A stretch of 9,619 bases of DNA from Anaerolineae bacterium. Its GTDB lineage: Bacteria; Chloroflexota; Anaerolineae; Anaerolineales; Anaerolineaceae. Made by a program: the position numbers and the translations under genes. Shown piece after piece: positions 1-6,432 of the stretch (positions are counted from its first letter, which is position 1; each line of letters opens with the position of its first letter). The stretch is from assembly GCA_016213455.1 (NCBI GenBank), contig JACRAG010000400.1, forward strand, positions 1 through 9,619, written 5' to 3'. The notes under the pieces were generated by a model. The model saw nothing but the letters and a program-made list of their open reading frames with translations. It had not been told where the DNA came from and did no database searches.

Positions 1-40
1 TATGGGACCTGTAAATCCTTCAACAAATGATGAATGCGGT

Positions 41-2914
41 TTACTGGTTGATGGTTTTGATCAAGCGAGCCAATTGCTGCCGGAAGACGGTCATGATGGT
101 CAACACCTCTGCGCCGAGAATGATCAGGGCGAAGACAGCGGCCAGCAGAATGACCTGATTTTCAGCGATGACCGGCAGAATGGGCGGAAGCGGGGTGGCA
201 GCTTCGCCGGTGTAGCGGAAGAAAGGCACCACCAGCCTGGAAACCGTGATGCCGATCCATGCGCCGGCGACAGCGCCGAAGAGCGAAAGGAAGGCATATT
301 CGGTGACGACCTGCTGGATGATTTGCTGGCGCAGCAGCCCCAGCGCGTTAAGCACCGCGAACCGGTACACCCGCTCGCGCAGTGAAGCGTAACTGTATAC
401 CAGCAGCCCCATGATCGCCATCACGGCGGTGGCGAGGAAACCGACGGTCAGGGTGCCGAAGATCCCCACACGTTCCAGCTTGGCCTGTTCAGTCGCGATC
501 ATCTGGGCGCGGTCAAATTCCTGGGCGCTCTTGATGAAGAGCACCGACTGCATCTGCTTCAACACATCCGCGCCTGCGACACCCGGATTGAGTTTGAGCC
601 AGATGCGGTGCATGGGGATGTAGCCGAGGGCGTCGGTCAGGTTGTCCAGGTTGGTGACCACCATGATGCCGTCTTTTTCTTCATAGGCGGTCGGCATGTA
701 GTGGAAGGTGCCCACCACTGTGAGCTCAATGCGCACGGAAACCGCCAGGTCAACGTTCAAGGTGGCGACAATCTTGTCACCCAGTTTCAGCCCGGACTGT
801 TGCAGGGCGTTGTCGGAGATCAGCGCAGAATCGGGAGCCAGCGCCAGGCGATTCATCATCCCGCCCAGGGACTCCGATGCGAAATCTTTGCGCCACCAGA
901 TGGCGCCGGGGAAATCCAGCCGGTCAATCGCCATGATGCGCGCGCGCACTTCTTTGCCACCTGCCGGGGCAACCCGCGCAGGGTATTCCCCCACACGTGT
1001 GGCGGCAGCTACACCTTCCAGCTGGGTAAAGTTACCCGGCTGCGGAATCCAGTTACCCTCGGAAGGCGCAGTGGAGGCATCCAGCGGCATGGGCGTGAAT
1101 GCCAGGTCAGCGCCGGCGCGATACGACATGCGGTCGATCAGCCACTGGTCGAGGCTGGCTGCCATGGAGATGGTGTAGACGCCGATCGACAGAGAGATGA
1201 TCACAAGCAGCAGGGGGCGCAGGTAATCCTGGCTCTGTCGGCCCAACTGGCGCAATGCCAGGTGCAGGGTGACCCAGGGGGTCTGCGCAGCCAGCCCGTC
1301 GATCAGGCGCATCAACAATGCGAAGACGCGCATGGTGATCAACGCGGCGCTGAGGGAGAACAATGCCGGCACCAGGATGAGCAGCGGGTCGCTCAAGAGA
1401 TCTTCCGGCGCAGAGGTCACCAACCCAGCCAGGGTACCCTGTTTGGACATCTGGTCGTACGCGTACCAGGTGGGGATGACCAGCAGCAGGTCAAAGTAAT
1501 AGCGGTACCAGAAGGGGGTGCGCAGCGGGCGCGACCATTCGCGTTCTTCAGCCACCACCGTGGAGCGCGCCGCCTGTAGGGTGGGCGCGAGCCGCGAGAA
1601 CAGGGTGAAACCGAGCGCCAGCCCGATCAACGCCCAGTTCAGTCCGTGCAGCGTGACAGTGAGCGGCTCTTTGGGCGCAAAGGTCAAGAAGCTGGTGGTA
1701 TAGCTCATCAGCCGCGCGACCAGCATGCCAAAGCCAACCCCGAGCGGGAAACCGATGACGAACAGTCCGAATTGTTCGATCAGGGTCAGGTTCAACAACC
1801 CGATCGGGTTCATGCCGCGGCTGGCGAGAATGGCGGTCTCGCGGCGCTGCCACTGCGCCATGATGGTCGAGGTGATCATCAGAAAGTAGAGCAGGATGGC
1901 GAAAGCCGGCAGGTTGTAAGCCAGCAAAATGACGGTCAGAGCGGCGCTGCGGTCCACAAACTGCTTGAGGGGGTCCAGTGGGGGCGTGTTCAGGCGCGCG
2001 CCGGGCAGGTAAACCTGGATCTCTTTGAGCGCGTTGGCAAAGCCGTCGATGTAGATCTTGCTTTTCTTGGGGACGACCGAATTTTCATCCAGGACGATGT
2101 ACCAGCTTGCCTCGCGCGAGCCAGAAGGGATGATGGGCTCGATGAAGCGCTGATAGTCGCCGCGGCGCACGAGGAAGGCATCGTTAAGCGAGGAGTCGGG
2201 GTCATTGAACCAGAACGGGTTCTGAGGGTCGGCGCCTTTCCAGATGCCGGCAACGCGTACTTTTACCTGCGTGTCACTTGCAGTGACGCCAACCGTCACT
2301 TCGTCGCCGATTTGAAAATTCATCTTTTCGGCGTTCTTTTGATGCACCCAGATTTCCAGCGCGTCGTTGGATGCGCCGTTCGGGTCCATCGCCTTGCCGT
2401 CCAGAATCTGCATGTGTTCGGAGACGCCCTCAATATACACGGTGCGGGCATTCCCGAGCAGGGTGTCGCTGCCGAAGGTGTCGGAACCTGCCAGCGAGCG
2501 CAGCATCAGCCCGCCGGAGGAAACCAGCGTGCCCACCTGCCGGGATGGCAGCTCCACCTGGGAAGTGAGAATGTTGTCGATCTGGACTGCAAGGCGTTCT
2601 GCCTGTTCCAGGTTCACCGGCACCCGCGAGGAGGGGAATATATAAACCGAGGTCGAGAAGGGGGGGCGTCCGGTGACCGAGGTGAATTTGCCCATTTCCT
2701 GCAGAAGAATGGCCCGGTCCACGGCTTCGGAGAAGAAGGATGCGGAAGTGACCAATCCGACGGCGAGGATGATGCCAAAGAGCGCCAGGATGGTTAAACC
2801 GATATGGTAAACCCGACGTTGGAAAATAAGGTTAATCAAGCCGGGCAAACGGGCAAATGGATTCTTGAAGCCTGCATTACCCGTGGGTTGGGCTTTCCGG
2901 GAAATGGATGTCAT
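41..2914 (-). CDS. Large FtsX/MacB-type ABC transporter permease (two FtsX modules)
   Basis: An inner-membrane permease of 957 residues with no nucleotide-binding domain, so it should work with a separate ABC ATPase of the LolD/MacB type. One membrane helix lies near residues 37-57, followed by a large extracytoplasmic domain (about 60-320). A first FtsX module has helices near 326-351, 376-402 and 424-442. Further helices lie near 509-530 and 564-586. A second extracytoplasmic domain (about 590-815) precedes a second FtsX module (818-843, 869-892, 918-942). Both modules contain the typical cytoplasmic segment after the first helix: QWQRRETAILASRGM in the first and LRERVYRFAVLNALG in the second. 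Such proteins usually act in mechanotransmission, lipoprotein or substrate extrusion rather than import; the substrate is unknown. AGGA lies 11 bases before the ATG. The stop is a TAA at 41-43, so the gene is complete. The family is clear; the function is not. Confidence 0.88.
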   Translation of the reverse strand: MTSISRKAQPTGNAGFKNPFARLPGLINLIFQRRVYHIGLTILALFGIILAVGLVTSASFFSEAVDRAILLQEMGKFTSVTGRPPFSTSVYIFPSSRVPVNLEQAERLAVQIDNILTSQVELPSRQVGTLVSSGGLMLRSLAGSDTFGSDTLLGNARTVYIEGVSEHMQILDGKAMDPNGASNDALEIWVHQKNAEKMNFQIGDEVTVGVTASDTQVKVRVAGIWKGADPQNPFWFNDPDSSLNDAFLVRRGDYQRFIEPIIPSGSREASWYIVLDENSVVPKKSKIYIDGFANALKEIQVYLPGARLNTPPLDPLKQFVDRSAALTVILLAYNLPAFAILLYFLMITSTIMAQWQRRETAILASRGMNPIGLLNLTLIEQFGLFVIGFPLGVGFGMLVARLMSYTTSFLTFAPKEPLTVTLHGLNWALIGLALGFTLFSRLAPTLQAARSTVVAEEREWSRPLRTPFWYRYYFDLLLVIPTWYAYDQMSKQGTLAGLVTSAPEDLLSDPLLILVPALFSLSAALITMRVFALLMRLIDGLAAQTPWVTLHLALRQLGRQSQDYLRPLLLVIISLSIGVYTISMAASLDQWLIDRMSYRAGADLAFTPMPLDASTAPSEGNWIPQPGNFTQLEGVAAATRVGEYPARVAPAGGKEVRARIMAIDRLDFPGAIWWRKDFASESLGGMMNRLALAPDSALISDNALQQSGLKLGDKIVATLNVDLAVSVRIELTVVGTFHYMPTAYEEKDGIMVVTNLDNLTDALGYIPMHRIWLKLNPGVAGADVLKQMQSVLFIKSAQEFDRAQMIATEQAKLERVGIFGTLTVGFLATAVMAIMGLLVYSYASLRERVYRFAVLNALGLLRQQIIQQVVTEYAFLSLFGAVAGAWIGITVSRLVVPFFRYTGEAATPLPPILPVIAENQVILLAAVFALIILGAEVLTIMTVFRQQLARLIKTINQ

Positions 2915-2959
2915 CCGGTTGGGATTCCTGTTATAAATTTATTCGTGAGAACGCTCCCT

Positions 2960-2965
2960 ATTATA
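2960..2965 (-). promoter_or_regulatory. Candidate -10 box for the FtsX permease gene
   Basis: Read on the minus strand this is a perfect TATAAT, about 46 bases upstream of the permease ATG, which would leave a leader of roughly 40 bases. The position 17 bases upstream (around 2983-2988) has no recognisable -35 element and is a G/C run, and there is no extended TGn. The call rests on the -10 box and its location alone. Confidence 0.4.
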
Positions 2966-3064
2966 CCTCTGCCTGCGTATGCCTGGGGGTGGGGGAAGTA
3001 ATTTTCCAATAGATGTTAAACAAAAACCTGGAGTACATCAAGATCAGCAAATGAACGAGTTATG

Positions 3065-3140
3065 GCTTAACCAAAGCCGCTTGGTTGGGCAAGATATTGG
3101 GTAATTCGATCTTCCTCCTATCGCTCCGGGAGAGATCGAG
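3065..3140. other. Two adjacent hairpins in the divergent intergenic region
   Basis: The stretch 2915-3260 has no convincing gene. It holds two neighbouring inverted repeats. The first pairs 3065-3074 with 3081-3090 (10 bp including two G-U pairs if read on the plus strand, core AACCAA/TTGGTT, 6-base loop). The second pairs 3106-3117 with 3128-3139 (outer arms TCGATCT/AGATCGA, one C-A mismatch and two G-U pairs, 10-base loop). The G-U pairs favour an RNA transcribed on the plus strand. Neither has an immediate T tract, although TTTT occurs at 3149-3152. They could be a structured leader, a small RNA or chance repeats; no known RNA family is recognised. Confidence 0.35.
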
Positions 3141-3188
3141 GGTGGGCCTTTTGACTTTAGGAAGACCTGATCATCGAGTGTGCAGGGA

Positions 3189-3217
3189 TTGCATTTACCC
3201 ATTGGACGACTGATAAT
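3189..3217 (+). promoter_or_regulatory. Candidate promoter for the lipoprotein gene
   Basis: TTGCAT (3189-3194) and GATAAT (3212-3217) are separated by 17 bases. The -10 matches consensus at five of six positions, the -35 at three of six. Transcription would begin near 3224, leaving 35-45 bases before the preferred lipoprotein start. If real, it excludes the upstream in-frame ATGs at 3180 and 3216 as starts. Confidence 0.35.
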
Positions 3218-3260
3218 GGAAGAGATCAATCATCCACGCCACGATTTGCACGTTAATCGG

Positions 3261-3968
3261 ATGGGCAAGATGAAACTCAACCTGCAACCATTTCTTTGTT
3301 TTTGCCTGTTATTCATGACGGGCTGTGTATTCTTGGGTTCCGAAAACCCTGCTGGAAACGATCCAGAAGACGATCAACCGCAGCCCACACTTATCTTCCC
3401 GACTTTTGAATCTGAAGAACCGCTGCCAACCGATATGAACCTGGTTGCCTGTCCGGAGGGTGGGGGAGACCTGTATCTAAAATTTTCAGCTGCAATCACC
3501 ATGCAAGAAGAGGGCTTCACCATGACACATCTTCTGCAAGATGGATTGCTTACGTTGAATATGGATGCATCGGGCAATCTTCGCGCGCTAGAGCCGCCGC
3601 AAATTCCTTACACCATCACAGGCAATGCCGGCGAGTGCTCGCTGAACGGGGAAGGCATCATGACGCCAGATGCGACGGGGGATTGTTTGGACGGTGTGGT
3701 GCATTTAATCATCGTCGAGGATTGGCAGAACGGTAACATAACGGTCACCTGTGAAGACCAGACCAGTACTGTCCCGTTGCCTTCACTGGGCTCGATAACG
3801 CATACCGGCGCAGATGGTCGAGGTGAAGTGTTTTACTTAGATCGCAATTTTACCGAAGAAGAATTGGGCGCCGGCTATACCACCATGCGGCCTTTTGTGC
3901 ATGGTGAGGGAGAGCATATCTGGACATTGTACATGCCTGATATTCCAACTGTGCCGCTGGTACCATGA
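3261..3968 (+). CDS. Predicted lipoprotein of unknown function
   Basis: A secreted, lipid-anchored protein of about 235 residues. The frame stays open upstream to an ATG at 3180, but the start is placed at 3261 (or ATG 3270) because that puts a classic signal peptide at the N-terminus: Lys-containing n-region, hydrophobic LQPFLCFCLLF, then lipobox FMTGC with the acylated Cys at residue 22 (Cys19 from the 3270 start). No clear Shine-Dalgarno decides between the two. After the Cys comes an acidic, Pro-rich linker (about 25-55), then a predicted beta-rich domain with four more cysteines (in ACPEG, GECSL, GDCLD, VTCED) that could form two disulfides. I recognise no enzyme motif. It is divergent from the FtsX permease and looks less GC-rich than its neighbours. 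It may be an accessory surface protein; a link to the permease is only positional. Confidence 0.72.
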   Translation: MGKMKLNLQPFLCFCLLFMTGCVFLGSENPAGNDPEDDQPQPTLIFPTFESEEPLPTDMNLVACPEGGGDLYLKFSAAITMQEEGFTMTHLLQDGLLTLNMDASGNLRALEPPQIPYTITGNAGECSLNGEGIMTPDATGDCLDGVVHLIIVEDWQNGNITVTCEDQTSTVPLPSLGSITHTGADGRGEVFYLDRNFTEEELGAGYTTMRPFVHGEGEHIWTLYMPDIPTVPLVP

Positions 3969-4029
3969 ACCGGTTGGTGATAACTGATTCATGTCATTTG
4001 AGCCGATAAATAACGATCTCCGTTTACCC

Positions 4030-4058
4030 CTGACCCGCGGCGAAATTCTATCTATAAT
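4030..4058 (+). promoter_or_regulatory. Promoter for the KDG kinase-aminotransferase unit
   Basis: CTGACC (4030-4035, four of six matches to TTGACA) and a perfect TATAAT (4053-4058) are spaced 17 bases apart, a typical sigma70/SigA arrangement. Transcription would begin near 4065, leaving a leader of about 35 bases with GGAGG at 4088-4092. No hairpin-type terminator for the preceding lipoprotein gene is visible in 3969-4029. Confidence 0.6.
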
Positions 4059-4099
4059 AAGGGATTGCGGTTGATGGATGGTTCTGTGGAGGCATGTAA

Positions 4100-5032
4100 A
4101 TGACACCGGTTCAGGTTCTCACGTTGGGCGAGTGCATGGCATTAATTTATCCACCAGCCGGGCAGGGGCTGGAAGAAGCGCAGGTGCTGCAGCAGGATAT
4201 GGCGGGAGCCGAGGCCAACCTGTGCATTGCCCTCAGCCGCCTGGGTAACAAAGCCGGCTTCATCACCCGCGCCGGCATGGACCCGTTTGGACGGCGAATT
4301 TACGCGCGCCTGGCTGCAGAAGGCGTGGACCTGAGTGGTTGGGTGGATGACCCGACGGCTCCGACCGGCCTGTTTTTTCGCGAGCACCTGGCAGACGGAC
4401 AGCGCCGGGTGTACTATTACCGCGCTGGGTCTGCCGCTTCCCGATTGTCGCCTGAGGATTTGCCGGCGCAGTTATTCGAAGGGATCAAGGTGCTGCATCT
4501 GACGGGTATAACCCCGGCGCTCAGCCCAGCCTGCGCGGCAGCCTGTCGAAAAGCGGTGGAGCTGGCTCACCAAGCCGGCGCAAAGGTATCCTTTGATCCC
4601 AACTTCCGGTCCAAATTGTGGGATGCCGATACAGCCAAAAAAGAACTGCGGTGGTTCTATGAGCACGCAGACCTGGTGTTGATGGGGCATGAAGATGCCC
4701 GCGCCACGCTGGCGGATGGCTCAGCAGAGGAAGTTTTGCGGGCGGCGATTGCGCTGGGGGCGCAAACAGCGGTGCTGAAACTGGCTGACGAGGGCGCGAT
4801 GGCTCTGCAGGAAGAGCGCTTCTACCGCGTACCGGCTGCGCCTGTCCGGGAGGTGGTGGACCCGGTGGGAGCGGGAGATGGTTTTGATGCCGGTTTTTTG
4901 GCTGGATGGCTGCGTGATTGGGATATGATGTTTTGCCTGCGCCTGGGTGCGCTGGTCGGTGCGCGGGCTGTGCAGGTGGCAGGCGATTATCACGGCTATC
5001 CTCGTTGGGATGATCTGCAGTGGCAGGATTAA
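4100..5032 (+). CDS. kdgK: PfkB-family sugar kinase, probable 2-keto-3-deoxygluconate kinase
   Basis: Cytoplasmic kinase of 310 residues, the usual family length. It should phosphorylate 2-keto-3-deoxygluconate with ATP to KDPG, which an aldolase splits to pyruvate and glyceraldehyde 3-phosphate (hexuronate or Entner-Doudoroff metabolism). Visible motifs: GECMALIYP at the N-terminus (10-18); the substrate-side AGAEAN motif (35-40, Ala where most members have Gly); VYYYRAGSAAS (104-114), the Tyr/Arg sugar-contact region of KDG kinases; LTGITPALSP (134-143); FDPNFRSKLW (165-174), characteristic of the KDG kinase subgroup; and the PfkB signature DPVGAGDGFDAGF (254-266) with catalytic Asp260 and the anion hole GAGD. 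The overall pattern, as I remember it, is close to the Thermus thermophilus enzyme. GGAGG sits 7 bases before the ATG. A fructokinase or IolC-type specificity cannot be fully excluded. The aminotransferase gene follows after 41 bases, likely in the same operon. Confidence 0.87.
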   Translation: MTPVQVLTLGECMALIYPPAGQGLEEAQVLQQDMAGAEANLCIALSRLGNKAGFITRAGMDPFGRRIYARLAAEGVDLSGWVDDPTAPTGLFFREHLADGQRRVYYYRAGSAASRLSPEDLPAQLFEGIKVLHLTGITPALSPACAAACRKAVELAHQAGAKVSFDPNFRSKLWDADTAKKELRWFYEHADLVLMGHEDARATLADGSAEEVLRAAIALGAQTAVLKLADEGAMALQEERFYRVPAAPVREVVDPVGAGDGFDAGFLAGWLRDWDMMFCLRLGALVGARAVQVAGDYHGYPRWDDLQWQD

Positions 5033-5073
5033 TGGAAACCGAATATTAAGGATAAATGATAGGAGCTCGTATT

Positions 5074-6159
5074 ATGGAAACCTACCCCATCCCCATGGTG
5101 CCCGGCCCGGTGCGTGTGCCGGAAGCGGTGCTGCAAGCTTACGCCGTGGATTACGGATCGCCGGACCTGGAAACGGAATATCTGGATCTGTACAACCGCA
5201 CCGAGCAAATGCTTCAGACCATCCTGGCGACGCGCAACCGCGTGACCATCCAGACCGGTGAAGGGATGCTGGCGCTGTGGGGCGCTTTAAAAAGCTGTTT
5301 GCGTCCGGGAGACCGGGTGTTGAGCATCGCCACCGGCGTGTTTGGTTACGGCGTGGGCGACCTGGCGCGCAGTGTGGGCGCGGAGGTGTGCACGCTTGGT
5401 TTTGGTTACGATCAGACCGTGAGTGATTGGGCTGCGGTGGAAAAAGCGGTGGCGGAATTCAAGCCGAAGATGATCACCATCATCCACTGCGAGACGCCTT
5501 CCGGGACGTTGAACCCGCTGGCTGAATTGGGCGCCATCAAACGCAAGTACAATGTGCCGCTGCTGTATGTGGATGCAGTTGCCAGCCTGGCTGGCGCGCC
5601 GGTGCTGACGGATGATTGGGGAATCGACCTGCTGCTGGGCGGCTCACAAAAGGCGCTTTCCATGCCACCCTGTATGTCGCTGGTCGCGGTCAGCCCGAAA
5701 GCCTGGGAAGTGATTGAAGACGTGAATTACGCCGGATACGATGCGCTCAAGCCTTTCTCCACAGCCCAACGCGACTTTTACTTTCCCTACACACCTTACT
5801 GGCACGGAACGGCAGCCCTGTATGCCGGCGCAAAATTAATTTTGGATGAAGGCCTGGAGAAAGTCTTTGCACGGCATGCCGCGGTGGCGGAGCAGTGCCG
5901 CAGCGGACTCCAGGAACTGGGTTATGAGCTGTTCCCCGCGGCGGGGGCGATCAGCGCGCCTACGGTGACCGCGGTGAAATTGCCGGGCGGGATGGACTGG
6001 GCGGATTTTGACCGCCGGGCGCGCGCCAAAGGCCTGGTGGTGGGCGGCAGTTACGGTCCGATGGCAGGCAAGGTATTTCGCCTGGGGCATATGGGCAGCC
6101 AGGCGGACCCGGAATTAATGGCGCGGGCATTGGAGGTTTTGAAGCAGCTTAGGGACTAG
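5074..6159 (+). CDS. Class V PLP aminotransferase, alanine/serine-glyoxylate type
   Basis: Fold-type I PLP enzyme of 361 residues, similar in length to AGXT-family alanine-glyoxylate or serine-pyruvate aminotransferases. The start is set at ATG 5074 because AGGAG (5061-5065) lies 8 bases upstream; an in-frame ATG at 5056 would add six residues and has only a close, weaker AAGG. From the 5074 start: GPVRVPEAV near the N-terminus; TGEGMLAL (61-68), phosphate-side loop; HCETPSG (138-144); VDAVASLAG (166-174) with Asp167, which would bind the pyridine nitrogen; GSQKAL (190-195) with Lys193 as the Schiff-base lysine; and KVFRLGHMG (333-341) with Arg336, equivalent to the substrate-carboxylate Arg of human AGT. 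All expected catalytic residues are present. Substrate choice (alanine, serine, or 2-aminoethylphosphonate in a related branch) cannot be read from sequence alone; no phosphonate genes are nearby. It sits behind kdgK, probably cotranscribed. Confidence 0.85.
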   Translation: METYPIPMVPGPVRVPEAVLQAYAVDYGSPDLETEYLDLYNRTEQMLQTILATRNRVTIQTGEGMLALWGALKSCLRPGDRVLSIATGVFGYGVGDLARSVGAEVCTLGFGYDQTVSDWAAVEKAVAEFKPKMITIIHCETPSGTLNPLAELGAIKRKYNVPLLYVDAVASLAGAPVLTDDWGIDLLLGGSQKALSMPPCMSLVAVSPKAWEVIEDVNYAGYDALKPFSTAQRDFYFPYTPYWHGTAALYAGAKLILDEGLEKVFARHAAVAEQCRSGLQELGYELFPAAGAISAPTVTAVKLPGGMDWADFDRRARAKGLVVGGSYGPMAGKVFRLGHMGSQADPELMARALEVLKQLRD

Positions 6160-6186
6160 GCCGAAAGGTGGAGCGAAAATTCAACC

Positions 6187-6215
6187 TTGACAACCTCACT
6201 CCAGCAGTGTAAAGT
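6187..6215 (+). promoter_or_regulatory. Promoter of the leader/ABC exporter unit
   Basis: A perfect -35 TTGACA (6187-6192), a 17-base spacer and TAAAGT (6210-6215, four of six matches to TATAAT). It starts 27 bases after the aminotransferase stop. Predicted transcription start is near 6222, 25 bases before the small ORF. It is the best-scoring -35 in the window by eye and faces the terminator and ABC genes. Confidence 0.6.
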
Positions 6216-6234
6216 TGATGGGACTGAACTTAAT

Positions 6235-6239
6235 GGAGG
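6235..6239 (+). promoter_or_regulatory. Ribosome binding site of the 24-codon leader ORF
   Basis: GGAGG ends 7 bases before the ATG at 6247, the same sequence and spacing as for kdgK and the second ABC gene. It is the main reason to believe that this very short ORF is translated. Confidence 0.6.
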
Positions 6240-6246
6240 TTCTTGC

Positions 6247-6321
6247 ATGGTCAGATTGCGCATGAATTATCACATCGTTGAGGGCAAGGGGAGCAATTCC
6301 TTGTCGTATTGCGTCTGCTGA
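6247..6321 (+). CDS. 24-codon small ORF, candidate leader peptide
   Basis: A 24-residue peptide starting MVRLRMNY and ending SLSYCVC before TGA. It has its own promoter and a well-placed GGAGG site, and lies 23 bases before an intrinsic terminator, so it is the only coding content of a predicted short transcript. It is basic at the N-terminus, has Gly-Lys-Gly in the middle and a Cys-Val-Cys end; it has no signal peptide or membrane helix. No run of one amino acid's codons is seen, which argues against amino-acid-starvation attenuation of the trp/his type and fits better with sensing of ribosome inhibition. The context (terminator, then a two-gene ABC exporter) resembles bmrB upstream of bmrCD, although BmrB is longer and I see no sequence resemblance. 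Alternatively it could be an independent micropeptide or a chance ORF in a non-coding RNA. Confidence 0.5.
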   Translation: MVRLRMNYHIVEGKGSNSLSYCVC

Positions 6322-6344
6322 CCGGTTTCCATCCAGAATGTGAC

Positions 6345-6379
6345 CGACCGCGGCGCAATGCCCGCGGTCGTTTTGTTTT
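6345..6379 (+). terminator. Strong intrinsic terminator in the ABC exporter leader
   Basis: CGACCGCGG (6345-6353) and CCGCGGTCG (6362-6370) form a perfect 9-bp GC-rich stem around an 8-base loop, followed directly by TTTTGTTTT (6371-6379). It lies 186 bases beyond the aminotransferase stop, 24 bases after the small ORF stop and 53 bases before the ABC gene start. It could end the upstream operon, but the promoter between it and that operon makes an attenuator role plausible. Confidence 0.85.
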
Positions 6380-6432
6380 AATCTTTGGCGCGGGCGGTTG
6401 ACTGGACTCGAATTTACTCTCGGAGATCGACT

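Larger units (their letters stand above)
6222..6379 (+). promoter_or_regulatory. Putative attenuator leader upstream of the ABC exporter
   Basis: A leader RNA of about 158 bases is predicted from the promoter to the end of the terminator T tract. It contains a small translated ORF, an internal hairpin (6283-6291 with 6297-6305, 9 bp including three G-U pairs, 5-base loop AGCAA) and the terminator. A competing helix is possible: 6306-6315 can pair with 6352-6361 (10 bp, two G-U), which uses the last two bases of the terminator's left arm plus its loop and should be incompatible with the terminator. Because 6306-6315 lies in the last codons of the small ORF, a ribosome reaching the stop would mask it and favour termination, while a ribosome stalled earlier would free it. 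This logic is inference; the helix could be chance. Confidence 0.5.

Noticed and set aside
608..2797. Long plus-strand open frames (323 and 383 codons) opposite the permease gene
   Set aside because: Their translations are low-complexity, rich in Gln, Arg, Gly and His, have no recognisable domain, and lie wholly antisense to a gene with clear membrane helices. They are GC-driven shadows.
3051..3104. 17-codon ORF (MNELWLNQS...) in the divergent intergenic region
   Set aside because: Nearest GGAG is about 17 bases before the ATG, too far, and no promoter is evident. It overlaps the first hairpin.
3044..3229. 61-codon minus-strand ORF in the divergent intergenic region
   Set aside because: No ribosome binding site, no recognisable sequence, and it overlaps the proposed lipoprotein promoter and both hairpins.
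6398..6403. TTGACT as a -35 for a separate ABC gene promoter
   Set aside because: The region 17 bases downstream is CGGAGA, with no -10 resemblance.
6385..6432. TTG at 6385 as start of the first ABC gene
   Set aside because: No Shine-Dalgarno; it lies six bases after the terminator T tract and adds 16 residues atypical of exporter N-termini. GTG 6433 with GGAG is better.
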